Shown: piece after piece, positions 43,727-53,921 of the stretch
Layout: each line of letters begins with the position of its first letter
Position numbering within the stretch: position 1 is the stretch's first letter
Source of the DNA: Sporosarcina sp. FSL W8-0480
GTDB taxonomy: Bacteria > Bacillota > Bacilli > Bacillales_A > Planococcaceae
NCBI RefSeq assembly: GCF_037963765.1
Contig: NZ_CP150166.1
Span: 2,301,501 to 2,365,500, forward strand
Length of the DNA: 64,000 nt
Reading direction: 5' to 3'
Notes under the pieces: model-generated
Told to the model about the DNA's origin: nothing
Seen by the model: only the letters and a program-made list of their open reading frames with translations
The model's database searches: none
Translations under genes and position numbers: made by a program

Positions 43727-45913
43727 TTCTTCTTCATCTTCTTCTATTTCCGTAACAGATTTACGCCCTATCTCCTGACTTGTTGTTTCATTTCGGTTCA
43801 GGTTTCCACGTTTTTCTTTTATATCAAAATAAATATCAAGTGCCTCTCTCACTAACAAATTAGCATCCCTACTTGGGTAATGACCTCGGTCCGTAGAAGC
43901 GTACGGAATAACGAGAGCATACGCTACTTCTGGTTCTTCAGCTGGTGCAAATCCGACATGCGTCAAGTTAACGGACGGCATTCCATACTTGCTGCGATCA
44001 TCTCCATAATACGATGATTGGGCTGTCCCTGTTTTACCCGCCGCTGTGTATGGTGCGCCATTAAACAAGTTCGGTGCTGTCCCGTTCGGTCCGTAGTATA
44101 CGTATTTCATCCCTTTTTTCACTTGTTCAATCTCTTTATCTGTATTGTTGATACGGTTCAACACTTTCACTTCCGTCTCTTGCAACAAAGGACCAAGCGT
44201 TTCCCCATCACGGGAAGGCTCTCGGATTTCTTTTAAAATCTTAGGCGCAACCCGATATCCTCCATTGGCAACTGTAGATACATATTGTGCAAGTTGCAAC
44301 GGTGTATACGTATCAAACTGCCCGATTGCGAAGTCCAAAAGCTTACCAGATATAGTATCGACTCCTGTAACACCTGTGTATTCGCCGGGCAAATCAATTT
44401 CCGTCTTCACACCTAACCCGAATGAGGCATAGCCATTCCGTAGTCTATCAAATCCTTCAACATCGATAGGTAGAGGAAGATTCGGTCTATACACTGCGTT
44501 CCCGAGTGACATGGCAATCCGGAACATATAGACGTTAGAAGACCTTCCAAGCGCCAGGACGTCATCGATAGAATACCGGCCATTCTGATTGAATAGAGAT
44601 CTTTTTGGTTTGGAATTTGCAATATAGATTGGTTCATCGATTTTAATGTCCCCGACATTTAAAACGCCTTCACTATAACCCGTTAATACAGTTGCAATTT
44701 TCACAGTTGACCCAACCTCATAAGCGGAAGTGAATGTTCCGTAAGCATAATCACGGACTTCCCATCGACCGGAGTCAGAATCCTTCACCAACCGTTTTCC
44801 TACAAGAGAGAGAACTTCACCGTTGTTCGGATCCATCATCACAAGAAAAGCCCGGTCCAGCAGCCCTGACTTAGGGTCTTTCTTTAACTCTAATAACTTG
44901 TCTGAAATAAGCTTTTCCAATGATTCCTGTAATTCACTATCCATCGATAAAACAAGATCCTTGCCCGGCTCACCTTCTCTTACGGTTTTGGTCTCAATGA
45001 CACGCCCTGTTCGATCCTTTATATTTTTTACGATTGTCTTTTGACCTTTTAAAAGCTCCTCGTAATATTGTTCAAAGTAGCTTCGGCCGATCCGATCGTT
45101 ACGAGAATAGTCCCTAGCCAAATAATAATCCAAATGAGTTAACGGAATCCCTTCGATCGGGCTCGTCATCGTACCAAGAATTGTGCTGTCAGAGAATTTC
45201 ACACGTTCCCAATCAGTTGTCGTATCAACACCTTCGAATTCAGTCAATCGTTCTGAAACTGCCGCAAACTCTTCCTCTGTTACATTGCCGCTCTTAATAA
45301 TTTGAGGTGAATATGCATAACCAGACATCATTTCCCGGTAGATCGCTAATACTTCAAGTTCATGATCTGTAAAAGAGTTTATTTCTTCTTCCGTTACTCT
45401 TTCACGCGTCAACCTGTTCACTTCTCGTTGAATTTCCTGTTTAGAAAGAGTGCCGTCCTTGCCAATTTCCCTTATTTCTTCGGCGCTGACCTTTTCTTTT
45501 GCCTCTTCAGGATTCAACAGAATCCAGAAATCCCGCTTATCGCCGACCGTAACCCGCCTTGTATCCTGATCAATCAATTCGGATAAGCTTTCAGCAATCT
45601 CTAACATTTCCCTTGCTGTTGTAGATGTTGTTTTCGTATATGTGATGGCGTTCATCGGTTTATTGTCGACGAGAATATTTCCCATACGATCATATATCCT
45701 GCCACGTGGGACACTGGTGTTGACTGCAATTTCTTCTTTCTTCTCCAATTCCCTTGTATATGTCTCTCCTTTGACGATTTGCAAATACCCAAGCCTGAAT
45801 ATGAGCATGGAAAACAGGATGAAAATCGAGAAGAAAAGAAGATTCATCCTAAAGGCGATATGTTTCCGTTGACGGATTTTTGCTTGATCCACCTTGCGCA
45901 TCGGCTTTTTCAT
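43724..45913 (-). CDS. pbpA: Class B penicillin-binding protein (transpeptidase, PbpA/PBP2-like)
   Basis: Cross-links peptidoglycan. A 729-residue protein with an N-terminal membrane helix (about 23-46), a dimerisation/pedestal domain (VPRGRIYDRMGNILV, long insertion about 100-270), and a transpeptidase domain with STVK (active-site Ser, in YEVGSTVKIATV), SSN and KTGTAQ. The C-terminal tail is acidic. In many class B enzymes the first motif reads EPGS; here it is EVGS. Located upstream of a terminator and near sodA, as B. subtilis pbpA is. Probably an elongation-type PBP. Confidence 0.92.
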   Translation of the reverse strand: MKKPMRKVDQAKIRQRKHIAFRMNLLFFSIFILFSMLIFRLGYLQIVKGETYTRELEKKEEIAVNTSVPRGRIYDRMGNILVDNKPMNAITYTKTTSTTAREMLEIAESLSELIDQDTRRVTVGDKRDFWILLNPEEAKEKVSAEEIREIGKDGTLSKQEIQREVNRLTRERVTEEEINSFTDHELEVLAIYREMMSGYAYSPQIIKSGNVTEEEFAAVSERLTEFEGVDTTTDWERVKFSDSTILGTMTSPIEGIPLTHLDYYLARDYSRNDRIGRSYFEQYYEELLKGQKTIVKNIKDRTGRVIETKTVREGEPGKDLVLSMDSELQESLEKLISDKLLELKKDPKSGLLDRAFLVMMDPNNGEVLSLVGKRLVKDSDSGRWEVRDYAYGTFTSAYEVGSTVKIATVLTGYSEGVLNVGDIKIDEPIYIANSKPKRSLFNQNGRYSIDDVLALGRSSNVYMFRIAMSLGNAVYRPNLPLPIDVEGFDRLRNGYASFGLGVKTEIDLPGEYTGVTGVDTISGKLLDFAIGQFDTYTPLQLAQYVSTVANGGYRVAPKILKEIREPSRDGETLGPLLQETEVKVLNRINNTDKEIEQVKKGMKYVYYGPNGTAPNLFNGAPYTAAGKTGTAQSSYYGDDRSKYGMPSVNLTHVGFAPAEEPEVAYALVIPYASTDRGHYPSRDANLLVREALDIYFDIKEKRGNLNRNETTSQEIGRKSVTEIEEDEEE

Positions 45914-45966
45914 TTGTATTCCCCTTACTTAAAATAGTCCACTTTGGATTATATCATTCTATATAC

Positions 45967-46000
45967 AAAAAGCATACATTCTGACGAACAGAATGTATGC
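45967..46000 (-). terminator. Intrinsic terminator of sodA
   Basis: On the minus strand GCATACATTCTG and CAGAATGTATGC form a perfect stem with a TTCG-type loop, followed by TTTTTG. Confidence 0.9.
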
Positions 46001-46022
46001 TAGGTTCCATCTATTTATGATT

Positions 46023-46622
46023 TTAGCCGAAGTTTTTAGCAACTTCGTCCCAATTTACAACGTTCCAGAATGCAGAAACGTAGTCAGGGCGTCTGTTTTG
46101 GTAGTTTAGGTAGTAAGCATGTTCCCAAACATCAAGACCTACAAGTGGAGTTTTACCTTCCATTAATGGTGAATCTTGGTTTGGAGTAGACATGATTTCA
46201 AGCTCGCCGTTGTTGGAAACAAGCCAAGCCCAACCTGAACCGAAGCGAGTTGCAGCAGCTTTTGCAAACTCTTCTTTGAATGCATCAAAGCTTCCGAATT
46301 TCTTGTCGATAGCTTCTGCAAGTGCACCCGTTGGAGCTCCGCCACCGTTTGGTGAAAGGATGTTCCAGAAGAATGTGTGGTTAGCATGTCCACCACCGTT
46401 GTTGCGGACAGCTGTACGGATATTTTCAGGAACAGCATCCAAATTGGAAATAAGCTCTTCTACAGATTTTGAAGCAAGCTCTTCATGTCCTTCCAATGCA
46501 TTGTTCACGTTTGTCACATACGTATTGTGATGTTTCGTGTGGTGGATGTTCATCGTTTCTTTGTCGATGTGAGGCTCAAGTGCATCGTATGCGTATGGTA
46601 GTTCTGGTAATTTGTAAGCCAT
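46023..46622 (-). CDS. sodA: Superoxide dismutase (Mn)
   Basis: A 199-residue Mn/Fe superoxide dismutase. Metal ligands lie in [12 protein letters not shown] (His about 27), [13 protein letters not shown] (His about 82) and [20 protein letters not shown] (Asp and His near 163-167). GGGAPTG-type residues match the Mn form. Own promoter and terminator; monocistronic. Confidence 0.97.
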   Translation of the reverse strand: MAYKLPELPYAYDALEPHIDKETMNIHHTKHHNTYVTNVNNALEGHEELASKSVEELISNLDAVPENIRTAVRNNGGGHANHTFFWNILSPNGGGAPTGALAEAIDKKFGSFDAFKEEFAKAAATRFGSGWAWLVSNNGELEIMSTPNQDSPLMEGKTPLVGLDVWEHAYYLNYQNRRPDYVSAFWNVVNWDEVAKNFG

Positions 46623-46648
46623 TTTCCATTCCTCCTTGATTGATTCAT

Positions 46649-46677
46649 AATTTATCCTGCACTATAAACATTATCAA
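46649..46677 (-). promoter_or_regulatory. Sigma-A promoter of sodA
   Basis: On the minus strand TTGATA and TAAATT with a 17-bp spacer, about 27 bp before the sodA start. Confidence 0.65.
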
Positions 46678-46709
46678 AATTTAGGAGGGCATTCAAATTT
46701 AATGAACTA

Positions 46710-47192
46710 TTAGGCGACAAAGAATATAAATATTCCAATCATTAGAAGCATTACAGCTCCTTTTGCAACAATGGACGTTAAAAAACCAACAAGGGAACCG
46801 ATTCCTGTTTTCAGGGATTGTTTCAAATCTGTACGCGATACAAGCAACTCGGCTAAAACCGCGCCGATAAACGGTCCAATAATGATGCCTGCAACTGGAA
46901 TGATGAAAGGGCCTAAAAGAAGACCTATCGTACTTCCCCACATCCCGGGCTTGGAACCGCCGAATTTTTTCACTCCAACTATATTTGCTAATGTATCAGC
47001 ACCGAACAGCAAGATTACAAAAAGAATCTGAATGACCCAAAACAGCCAATTCATCCCATCAAACGATACAATCCACCCATACAATAAGAAACCGCCCACA
47101 ACAAAGAATACGGAAGGGATGATTGGATAAACCAAACCGATAAATGCGATGATGAACATGACAATGGCTATTATCCATCCGATTATTTCCAT
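46710..47192 (-). CDS. yqgC: DUF456 membrane protein YqgC
   Basis: A 160-residue membrane protein with about four to five hydrophobic segments and glycine-rich stretches (KFGGSKPGMWGSTIGLLLGP, GPFIGAVLAELL) typical of DUF456. From the ATG at 47192 (GGGAGGGG upstream). Adjacent to sodA as in B. subtilis. Function unknown. Confidence 0.85.
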   Translation of the reverse strand: MEIIGWIIAIVMFIIAFIGLVYPIIPSVFFVVGGFLLYGWIVSFDGMNWLFWVIQILFVILLFGADTLANIVGVKKFGGSKPGMWGSTIGLLLGPFIIPVAGIIIGPFIGAVLAELLVSRTDLKQSLKTGIGSLVGFLTSIVAKGAVMLLMIGIFIFFVA

Positions 47193-47214
47193 GATTTCCC
47201 CTCCCGAATCTTCC

Positions 47215-48846
47215 TTATACTCGTTTCCCCAAAATCGCCTCTGCAATATTTACTGCATGATCGCCAATTCGTTCGAGATTAGAAACGATATCAACAAACA
47301 CCATACCAGACTGTGCTGTACAATGTCCTTCGTTAAGACGGACGATATGATTTTTCCTGAACTTCCGCTCCATCTTGTCGATTAAGTCTTCCTGCTCTGC
47401 AACCGATTTCGCTAATTTTGTATCATTCATATCGAGCGAGCGAATCGCTTTTTCAACTGTACCAATAGTTAGTGTGAACATCTCCGTTAAATCCTTCATA
47501 GCCTCATCCGTCAATTTAACACGGTTCACTTCACGGAAATCGATCAATTCAATAATGTTTTCGAAATGGTCACCGATCCGTTCAATATCACGCACTGTAT
47601 CCATCAACATCACATGTCTCGCCGACTCAATCGGTGAAATGTTAACTGCGGAGATTTCGACTAGATAATCAGTGATTTTCCTATCCAAATTATTGATTGC
47701 ATCCTCGATTTGATAGGCTGTTTCAGCATTTCGCTTATTACTTGTTTTTAAATACTCATACGTCTCTTGCAATCCTTGCACCGCGAAATCACCCATTCGA
47801 ATGATTTCCTCTTTCGCTTGTCCAATTGCGACAGCTGGAGATTGGTTAATAAAGTTAGGATCCAGATGCTTTGGTTTGTATTCAATTGTAACATCCTTAC
47901 CAGGAATAATTTTTGTAACAAACAATGCCCAAGCCCCGATTAACGGAAATTGCAAGATTGTGTTTACAACGTTGAAAGAGCCGTGTGCGAAGGCAATTTG
48001 CATTTTACTTTCCAAGTCCAAGATATTTGCAATCCATTCGACGTATAAAGTGAAAGGATAAAGAAATATCATAAACACGATTGTTCCCACGACATTGAAA
48101 AGTACATGTGCCGCAGCCGCTCTTCTTGCCGCAACAGAGGCACCAATTGCTGCAAGCACCGCTGTGATTGTCGTTCCGATATTATCTCCAAATAGTACCG
48201 GTAATGCCGCATCCAATGGGATAAGATTTTCAGCATACAAACCTTGTAATATCCCGACTGTCGCACTTGAACTTTGGACAATTAAAGTAAATACGGTTCC
48301 AGCTACAACCCCTAATAACGGATGATCTGCCATTGTGACCGTAAAATCGGAGAAAGCACTTAATGAACGTAGCGGCTTCATGCCAGCACTCATCAACTCT
48401 AAACCAAGGAAAAGGCCACCGAATCCAAAAATGACTTCTCCCAAATTTTTTAATGTGTTTTTTCTCATAAAAAATATAAGGAAAGCACCTACTGCCATAA
48501 TCGGCAATGCATATGCTCCAACATCCAACCCTATGATGAAGGCTGTTATCGTTGTACCGATATTCGCTCCCATTATAACTCCGATTGCTTGCCTCAATGT
48601 CATGAATCCTGCACTTACCAAGCCTACGGTTATAACTGTTGTACCCGAACTCGATTGAATAAGAACAGTGACAATAATACCAACTAATACTCCCATGAAC
48701 GGGTTTGTCGTAAATCTATCCAATATGGACCGAAGCCTGTCCCCTGCCGCTTTTTGTAGTCCATCACCCATGTATTTTATGGCAAATAGGAAAATCCCTA
48801 ATCCCCCAACAAACTGAAAGAGCATTTCCTGCCAATTCATCTCCAT
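47215..48846 (-). CDS. Na/Pi cotransporter family protein with PhoU-like tail
   Basis: A 543-residue transporter. The N-terminal part (about 1-310) has about eight membrane segments with two inverted Na_Pi_cotrans repeats, each with QSSS: VLIQSSSGTTVITVGLVSAG and LIVQSSSATVGILQGL. The C-terminal part (about 340-540) contains PhoU-like helices (VMLMDTVRDIERIGDHFENI and VSNLERIGDHAVNIAEAI). The family takes up phosphate with Na+; the direction and substrate are not determined. ATG with GGAGGTTGG upstream. Not part of the corresponding B. subtilis order, where the pst genes occupy the region. Confidence 0.9.
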   Translation of the reverse strand: MEMNWQEMLFQFVGGLGIFLFAIKYMGDGLQKAAGDRLRSILDRFTTNPFMGVLVGIIVTVLIQSSSGTTVITVGLVSAGFMTLRQAIGVIMGANIGTTITAFIIGLDVGAYALPIMAVGAFLIFFMRKNTLKNLGEVIFGFGGLFLGLELMSAGMKPLRSLSAFSDFTVTMADHPLLGVVAGTVFTLIVQSSSATVGILQGLYAENLIPLDAALPVLFGDNIGTTITAVLAAIGASVAARRAAAAHVLFNVVGTIVFMIFLYPFTLYVEWIANILDLESKMQIAFAHGSFNVVNTILQFPLIGAWALFVTKIIPGKDVTIEYKPKHLDPNFINQSPAVAIGQAKEEIIRMGDFAVQGLQETYEYLKTSNKRNAETAYQIEDAINNLDRKITDYLVEISAVNISPIESARHVMLMDTVRDIERIGDHFENIIELIDFREVNRVKLTDEAMKDLTEMFTLTIGTVEKAIRSLDMNDTKLAKSVAEQEDLIDKMERKFRKNHIVRLNEGHCTAQSGMVFVDIVSNLERIGDHAVNIAEAILGKRV

Positions 48847-49055
48847 TATTCAGCCAACCTCCATCAAACATTATGTAATTCAACCTATTATGTTGATAAT
48901 ATTAATGAATTGTAAATAGAAGTAGCTAAATCTTTACATTCCCTTAACAATTCACCAAGATACTGCCATCATTCTGTCAAATATCCATTTCACCTATAAT
49001 CGCCTTTTTTACTATTGGAAATGATAAACTATTAATTGTTGAAGGAGGTTGTATT

Positions 49056-49559
49056 GTGAAGTTTCATCAATTAATTCTTGCTGGATTCCATGAACCGAAA
49101 AAGCTTGCTGCATTTCGTCTCCTACCAATAGGAAGGGTAATTCGTTTTGTTTTCTTTTTCATCCTTTTGATGACATTGATTTCGTTTTTCCGTTTTGTAT
49201 TTGGAGATGTTGCACTTTTTGAAGCTAGTCCAGAATTGGAAGAGTACAGTAAAACAATTGGCGGGTTACTTTATCCGATGGCATTCATTTTTCAATTTGT
49301 CATCGCAACATTTTATGTTTTTGTAAGGATTAGTATTTTTGCAGGTATCGGAATGCTTATTGGTAAGATTAGAAAAAAACGTGTAGAGTACCGTTTTTTA
49401 TGGAGGACGACAGCAATTGCAGCAACTGTCCCTCTATTTCTAACGATTGTACTGGATTTCTTTCCTTCTGCTGAAACCATCAGTTTAGCTTTGTCGTCCT
49501 TCATTCATATATGCTATATTTTTGTGTCACTTAAATACTACCCAAACGCGCCAAAATGA
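49056..49559 (+). CDS. yqgB: DUF1189 membrane protein (YqgB-like)
   Basis: A 167-residue membrane protein with about four hydrophobic segments (near 28-48, 68-90, 92-108, 115-135); the N-terminal FHEPKKLAAFRLLPIGRVIRFVF motif fits DUF1189. Shorter than the B. subtilis YqgB. ATG with GAAGGAGG upstream. The 48847-49055 spacer shows no gene. Function unknown. Confidence 0.75.
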   Translation: MKFHQLILAGFHEPKKLAAFRLLPIGRVIRFVFFFILLMTLISFFRFVFGDVALFEASPELEEYSKTIGGLLYPMAFIFQFVIATFYVFVRISIFAGIGMLIGKIRKKRVEYRFLWRTTAIAATVPLFLTIVLDFFPSAETISLALSSFIHICYIFVSLKYYPNAPK

Positions 49560-49604
49560 ATACTTTCCCATTTCTCGCATATAGTAACGCGAGGGGGAAT
49601 GACC

Positions 49605-49937
49605 ATGCGTACTCTATTAATAGCTGTTGTAATTTTTCTTGCCATCCATATAATTCGAATCGACTTTTCGGAAGGGACAATCCCTCTGGCTGCTTTTTTC
49701 GGGGATGCAGAACCGCAGCCTTGTAGCGATTCCACAATTGACTCAATAACCGTCACTACGATAGAAGGCGATACAATTGAAACTCTTTTATCAATGTACC
49801 CGGATATGAATATGACCTTTGTAGAAAGATTATCTACCTTCTATTCCCTTAATCCCCATCTTCAAAACCAGGAATTAGTAGGTGGCCTGTCCGTCAAGCT
49901 TCCACTATCTAAAACGGGATTGTCCAATTGCAATTAA
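49605..49937 (+). CDS. yqfZ: Secreted or anchored YqfZ-like LysM-type protein
   Basis: A 110-residue protein with an N-terminal hydrophobic segment (about 3-17) and a C-terminal LysM-like stretch (VTTIEGDTIETLLSMYPDM, FYSLNPHLQNQELVGGLSVKLP). In B. subtilis yqfZ, a LysM-domain gene, precedes ispG as here. The ATG at 49605 was chosen over one at 49599 because the GGGGGA site would be too near the latter. It probably binds cell wall; no catalytic domain. Confidence 0.75.
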   Translation: MRTLLIAVVIFLAIHIIRIDFSEGTIPLAAFFGDAEPQPCSDSTIDSITVTTIEGDTIETLLSMYPDMNMTFVERLSTFYSLNPHLQNQELVGGLSVKLPLSKTGLSNCN

Positions 49938-49958
49938 AGATGACTTAGACTCAGTCCC

Positions 49959-49988
49959 TTGTCTTTTCATATGATTGATTGCTAAAAT
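49959..49988 (+). promoter_or_regulatory. Candidate sigma-A promoter of ispG
   Basis: TTGTCT and TAAAAT with an 18-bp spacer, about 37 bp before the ispG start. Confidence 0.4.
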
Positions 49989-50024
49989 AGATATTAGTTA
50001 TGAGTTTTTAAGGAGAGAGAATCC

Positions 50025-51149
50025 ATGAATGAAATGACACACAGATCCAAAACACGTCCTGTCCGTGTAGGCAATTTGACAATTGGCGGCAGTGATGAGT
50101 TGTTCATCCAAAGCATGGCAACAACGAAAACACATGATGTTGAGGCTACAGTAGCTGAAATTTTGCGTTTAGAGGAAGCGGGCTGTCAAATTGTTCGTGT
50201 AGCTTGCCCTGATGAACGCGCAGCTTACTCAATTGGTGCTATTAAAGAGCGCATCAATATTCCGTTAGTTGTTGACATCCATTTCGACTATAAACTCGCG
50301 TTAATCGCAATTGAACAAGGTGCTGATAAAATTAGGATCAATCCTGGAAATATCGGACGACAAGAAAAAGTGGAAGCTGTCGTTCAAGCGGCTAAAGCGA
50401 AAGGCATTCCTATAAGGATTGGTGTAAATGCCGGTTCTCTTGAAAAGCATATCCTTAAAAAGTACGGATATCCTACGGCAGATGGAATGGTTGAAAGCGC
50501 ATTGCATCATATTAAAATATTAGAAGACTTGGATTTTCATGACATTATCGTTTCATTGAAAGCATCTGATGTAAACCTTGCTGTAGAAGCATACACGAAG
50601 GCTGCGGCTGCCTTTGACTATCCTTTACATCTTGGCATCACAGAGTCTGGCACTCTATTTGCAGGTTCGATTAAAAGTGCTGCTGGACTCGGAACTTTGC
50701 TTTCGGCGGGTATCGGAAATACACTTCGCGTTTCGTTAAGTGCTGACCCTGTACAAGAAGTTAAAGTTGCTCGGGAGCTGTTGAAAGTATTTGGACTTTC
50801 ATCAAACGCCGCGACACTGATCTCTTGTCCGACATGCGGACGTATTGAAATCGACCTAATTTCCATTGCCAATGAAGTTGAAGAGTATATTTCAACCATC
50901 AAGGCACCTTTGAAGGTAGCAGTATTAGGATGTGCGGTAAACGGCCCAGGTGAAGCACGAGAAGCTGATATCGGTATTGCTGGAGCACGTGGGGAAGGCC
51001 TTCTTTTCATGAAAGGTAAAACAGTCCGGAAAGTTCCTGAGGAAACAATGGTTGAAGAGCTAAAAATAGAAATCGATAAATTGGCTGAAGAATACTTTGA
51101 GAAGAAACGCCAAGAAGAGCTTCTATTAAAAAGTGGAGCCACAGAATGA
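50025..51149 (+). CDS. ispG: (E)-4-hydroxy-3-methylbut-2-enyl-diphosphate synthase
   Basis: MEP-pathway iron-sulfur enzyme (GcpE). N-terminal TIM barrel with [18 protein letters not shown] and [13 protein letters not shown]-terminal 4Fe-4S domain with [11 protein letters not shown] (two Cys) and [11 protein letters not shown] (third Cys, Glu). 374 residues. With dxs, ispA and ispH in the same window. Overlaps the next gene by 4 bp. Confidence 0.97.
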   Translation: MNEMTHRSKTRPVRVGNLTIGGSDELFIQSMATTKTHDVEATVAEILRLEEAGCQIVRVACPDERAAYSIGAIKERINIPLVVDIHFDYKLALIAIEQGADKIRINPGNIGRQEKVEAVVQAAKAKGIPIRIGVNAGSLEKHILKKYGYPTADGMVESALHHIKILEDLDFHDIIVSLKASDVNLAVEAYTKAAAAFDYPLHLGITESGTLFAGSIKSAAGLGTLLSAGIGNTLRVSLSADPVQEVKVARELLKVFGLSSNAATLISCPTCGRIEIDLISIANEVEEYISTIKAPLKVAVLGCAVNGPGEAREADIGIAGARGEGLLFMKGKTVRKVPEETMVEELKIEIDKLAEEYFEKKRQEELLLKSGATE

Positions 51150-51730
51150 GGGAATTCCGTTTTGGCATTGATATCGACGGGACTGTAACCTGCCCTACTT
51201 CCCTACTCCCTCATATCAATAAGCAGTTTGGATGTAATCTTGTTTTAGATGATATAAAGGAATACGACTTAACGAAGGCTTTCCCTGTCAATGAAGAAGA
51301 ATTCTATGAATGGTATCGTTCAGCGGAAGCTACAATCTATGAAACATCCCCCGCTCAAGAACATGCTAAAATGATTCTTACCGAGTTACAGCAACGTTTT
51401 GAGTTGTTCTATATATCGGCAAGGGGAAAAAATGTTTTGGATTGTACAGTTCAATGGTTTGAGCGTGAGGAAATTCCTTACGACCATATTGAATTAATCG
51501 GCAGCCATCATAAGATTGAGAAAGCAAAAGAGTTTGAAGTTGACGCGTTTTTTGAGGATAAGCATGATAATGCAGTCGGGATACATGAAGAATTGGGAAT
51601 TCCAGTCTTTCTTTTTGACACCCCATACAATCGGGAACCAATTCCAGAGGGTGTTATACGAGTGTCAAATTGGCAAGAAGCAAAGGAATGGATCAATAAA
51701 CTGTTTCCTGTGAAAGAAATTGTGAAATAA
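51146..51730 (+). CDS. yqfW: HAD-family 5'-nucleotidase-like protein (YqfW)
   Basis: A 194-residue HAD-superfamily protein. Motif I is [10 protein letters not shown] with the two catalytic Asp, motif [10 protein letters not shown], and a C-terminal acidic motif [11 protein letters not shown]. This matches the 5'(3')-deoxyribonucleotidase-like YqfW group. ATG overlaps ispG (ATGA); a terminator shared with zur follows. The substrate is not established. Confidence 0.85.
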   Translation: MREFRFGIDIDGTVTCPTSLLPHINKQFGCNLVLDDIKEYDLTKAFPVNEEEFYEWYRSAEATIYETSPAQEHAKMILTELQQRFELFYISARGKNVLDCTVQWFEREEIPYDHIELIGSHHKIEKAKEFEVDAFFEDKHDNAVGIHEELGIPVFLFDTPYNREPIPEGVIRVSNWQEAKEWINKLFPVKEIVK

Positions 51731-51770
51731 AAAAGAGTGGGTCCCTTCCATTGGGATTCACTCTTTCTTT
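51730..51770. terminator. Bidirectional intrinsic terminator
   Basis: AAAGAGTGggtCCC and GGGattCACTCTTT around a short loop, between convergent yqfW and zur. Confidence 0.8.
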
Positions 51771-52183
51771 TATTCTATACAAATTGGGCATTTCCCATAA
51801 ATTTCAAACTTATGCCCTTCCACTTCATAACCAGGTAAATTTACCGAAATCGATTCCATCGGGCAATGTAGTATATTTTTCGTCTTTCCACAAGTTGTAC
51901 AAATAAAGTGATGGTGATGTACTCCATGATCGCATTGCATCCGGAAGTGGCGTTCACCATTCAACTCTGTTTCTTCCAAAATACCAAGTTGAGAAAAGGA
52001 TGCCAAATTACGGTATATCGTATCAAAACTAATGCCCGGATTATCGGTGGCCATAAAATTCCGAACTTCCATTGCCGTTAAATACCTGTCATTCTTGGCA
52101 AAAAACTCAAGGATGGTTTCCCGGTTTTTCGTCCGCTTGAATTGATTTTCGATCAAAATGTTCCAAGCTTCATCTAACGTCAT
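51770..52183 (-). CDS. zur: Zinc-responsive repressor Zur (Fur family)
   Basis: A 137-residue Fur-family protein. Winged helix (about 1-80) with MATDNPGISFDTIYRNL; regulatory half with the His-rich motif QCDHGVHHHHFICTTCGKT and the structural Cys pair CPMES/KCPICIE region. Its place directly after znuBC, with a candidate Zur box ahead of znuC, indicates zinc control rather than iron. ATG overlaps znuB by 4 bp. Confidence 0.9.
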   Translation of the reverse strand: MTLDEAWNILIENQFKRTKNRETILEFFAKNDRYLTAMEVRNFMATDNPGISFDTIYRNLASFSQLGILEETELNGERHFRMQCDHGVHHHHFICTTCGKTKNILHCPMESISVNLPGYEVEGHKFEIYGKCPICIE

Positions 52184-53046
52184 GCAAATTCCCCCTTCGC
52201 AATCCGATTTCGTTTTTTTCCTTTCACTTTATTCCACCCTAACACTGCTAGTAAAATAATGATGGAAGTAATAACAATTGTACCTCCTGGGGCAATATCA
52301 AGATAGTAAGCTGATATCAAACCGATGATAACTGACAGCTCACCGATAATTATTGAATAAAGCATGGCCCCTTTAAAACTTTTAGCAAGTTGTATTGCCG
52401 CCGCCACAGGAATCGTCATCAATGAAGATACAAGCAAGATGCCCACTATTCTCATCGATGCACCGATTACCAATGCAACAATGATCATAAAAATTATCTG
52501 AATTGCACTGCCACGTACTCCTGAAATTTTCGCATATTCATTGTCAAACGATAATGCGAAAAGTTCTTTATAGACTAATCGGATATAGACAATAACAATT
52601 ATAGCAATAATGATGATTATCGATAGATCCTGCCGACTGACTGCAGAAACTGAACCGAATAAATATCCCATCAAATCCGAAGAAAATCCTTTTGCCAAAG
52701 AAATGAAGATTGCCCCAAAACCAATTCCAGCTGAAAGGATAATGGGTATCGCAAGTTCCTCGAAATGCTTATACGCACCCCTCAGTTTTTCGATCAAAAG
52801 CGAGCCGCCAACTGCAGTAGCCATTCCAAGGTAAACCGGGTTGAGAGCCGAAAAAAACAACACTGATTGGCTTAGGAAAAGGCTTCCCGCAATGCCTGCG
52901 AGTGCGACATGGCTCAATGCATCTGCAATCAATGCAAGCCTTCTGACAACAATGAATAAGCCTAACAAAGGAGCAATAATACCGATAATCAGTCCGGATA
53001 AAAAGGCATTCTGAAGAAATTCATATGTCAATAAAGCACTAATCAT
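52180..53046 (-). CDS. znuB: Zinc ABC transporter permease
   Basis: A 288-residue ABC-3 family permease with about eight membrane segments; FIVVRRLALIADALSHVALAGIA carries the conserved coupling region. It acts with ZnuC. The solute-binding subunit is not nearby. ATG at 53046 with GGGGGT upstream. Middle gene of znuC-znuB-zur. Confidence 0.94.
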   Translation of the reverse strand: MISALLTYEFLQNAFLSGLIIGIIAPLLGLFIVVRRLALIADALSHVALAGIAGSLFLSQSVLFFSALNPVYLGMATAVGGSLLIEKLRGAYKHFEELAIPIILSAGIGFGAIFISLAKGFSSDLMGYLFGSVSAVSRQDLSIIIIIAIIVIVYIRLVYKELFALSFDNEYAKISGVRGSAIQIIFMIIVALVIGASMRIVGILLVSSLMTIPVAAAIQLAKSFKGAMLYSIIIGELSVIIGLISAYYLDIAPGGTIVITSIIILLAVLGWNKVKGKKRNRIAKGEFA

Positions 53047-53048
53047 CG

Positions 53049-53813
53049 TTATACCCCCTTCCGATTGGTATGAACGCGCCTTACAGGATGACCATACCAT
53101 TTCGAAATATCCGCATCATCCATATTCTTATATTCAGCTTTTCTGCCGTGAAAATGGATTGACCGATTCAAACAGGCGACATGTGTTGCAAGGTCGGTTA
53201 CTAAATCGATTTCATGGGTAACGAGCAATATCGCAATACCGTGCTCACGGTTTAATTCATTGAGCATAGAATAGAACGAGGCAACGTTTTTCTGGTCAAT
53301 TCCTACAGTTGGTTCATCCATTATGAGTAAATCAGGCTTTCCAACTAACGCGCGCGCAATGAACACTCGCTGCTGTTGCCCTCCGGATAGTTCACCAATA
53401 TTCTTTGTTGAAAATGCATCCATTTTAACGATCCGCAATGCTTCGATTGCACTTTGTTCATCCTGCTTGGAAAAAGCTTTGAATAATCCTACCTTTCCGG
53501 TTAGGCCGCTTTTTACAACCTCTAACACTGTAGCGGGAAAGCCCGTGTTGAATGAATTGGATTTCTGGGAGACATAGCCGATTCGTTCACGTTGGCGGAA
53601 GGAGTCCACATTTTCACCAAATAACTTCACAATCCCTTGATCCGGACTTTTAAGACCTAAAATAATATTGATCAACGTGGATTTACCGGAACCGTTCGGA
53701 CCGATGAGCGCCCAAAACTCGCCCTCTTTCACTTCAAGTTTAATATCTTCAAGAACAGTAGAATCTTCATACTGAAAATTAACATCAACACATTCAATAA
53801 TCGGTTTTTTCAA
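53049..53813 (-). CDS. znuC: Zinc ABC transporter ATP-binding protein
   Basis: A 254-residue ABC ATPase: Walker A GPNGSGKST (about 38-46), Q-loop, signature LSGGQQQRVFIARAL, Walker B LLIMDEPTVGID, switch His in LLVTHEID. The substrate is inferred from co-location with a permease of the zinc/manganese family and Zur. Operon head. Confidence 0.93.
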   Translation of the reverse strand: MKKPIIECVDVNFQYEDSTVLEDIKLEVKEGEFWALIGPNGSGKSTLINIILGLKSPDQGIVKLFGENVDSFRQRERIGYVSQKSNSFNTGFPATVLEVVKSGLTGKVGLFKAFSKQDEQSAIEALRIVKMDAFSTKNIGELSGGQQQRVFIARALVGKPDLLIMDEPTVGIDQKNVASFYSMLNELNREHGIAILLVTHEIDLVTDLATHVACLNRSIHFHGRKAEYKNMDDADISKWYGHPVRRVHTNRKGV

Positions 53814-53846
53814 ATGAAAAATCCTTTCTATAATCTACTTATTGTA

Positions 53847-53865
53847 AACAGGAACGATTACGATT
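53847..53865 (-). promoter_or_regulatory. Candidate Zur box upstream of znuC
   Basis: On the minus strand AATCGTAAT C GTTCCTGTT: the first half matches the B. subtilis Zur half-site exactly, the second 5 of 9 positions. It lies about 35 bp before znuC. Confidence 0.5.
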
Positions 53866-53921
53866 ACTTGTAAAAGTATATACGAAGTGATGGCTCGGCA
53901 CAACTAATTGAGAAGGAATGG

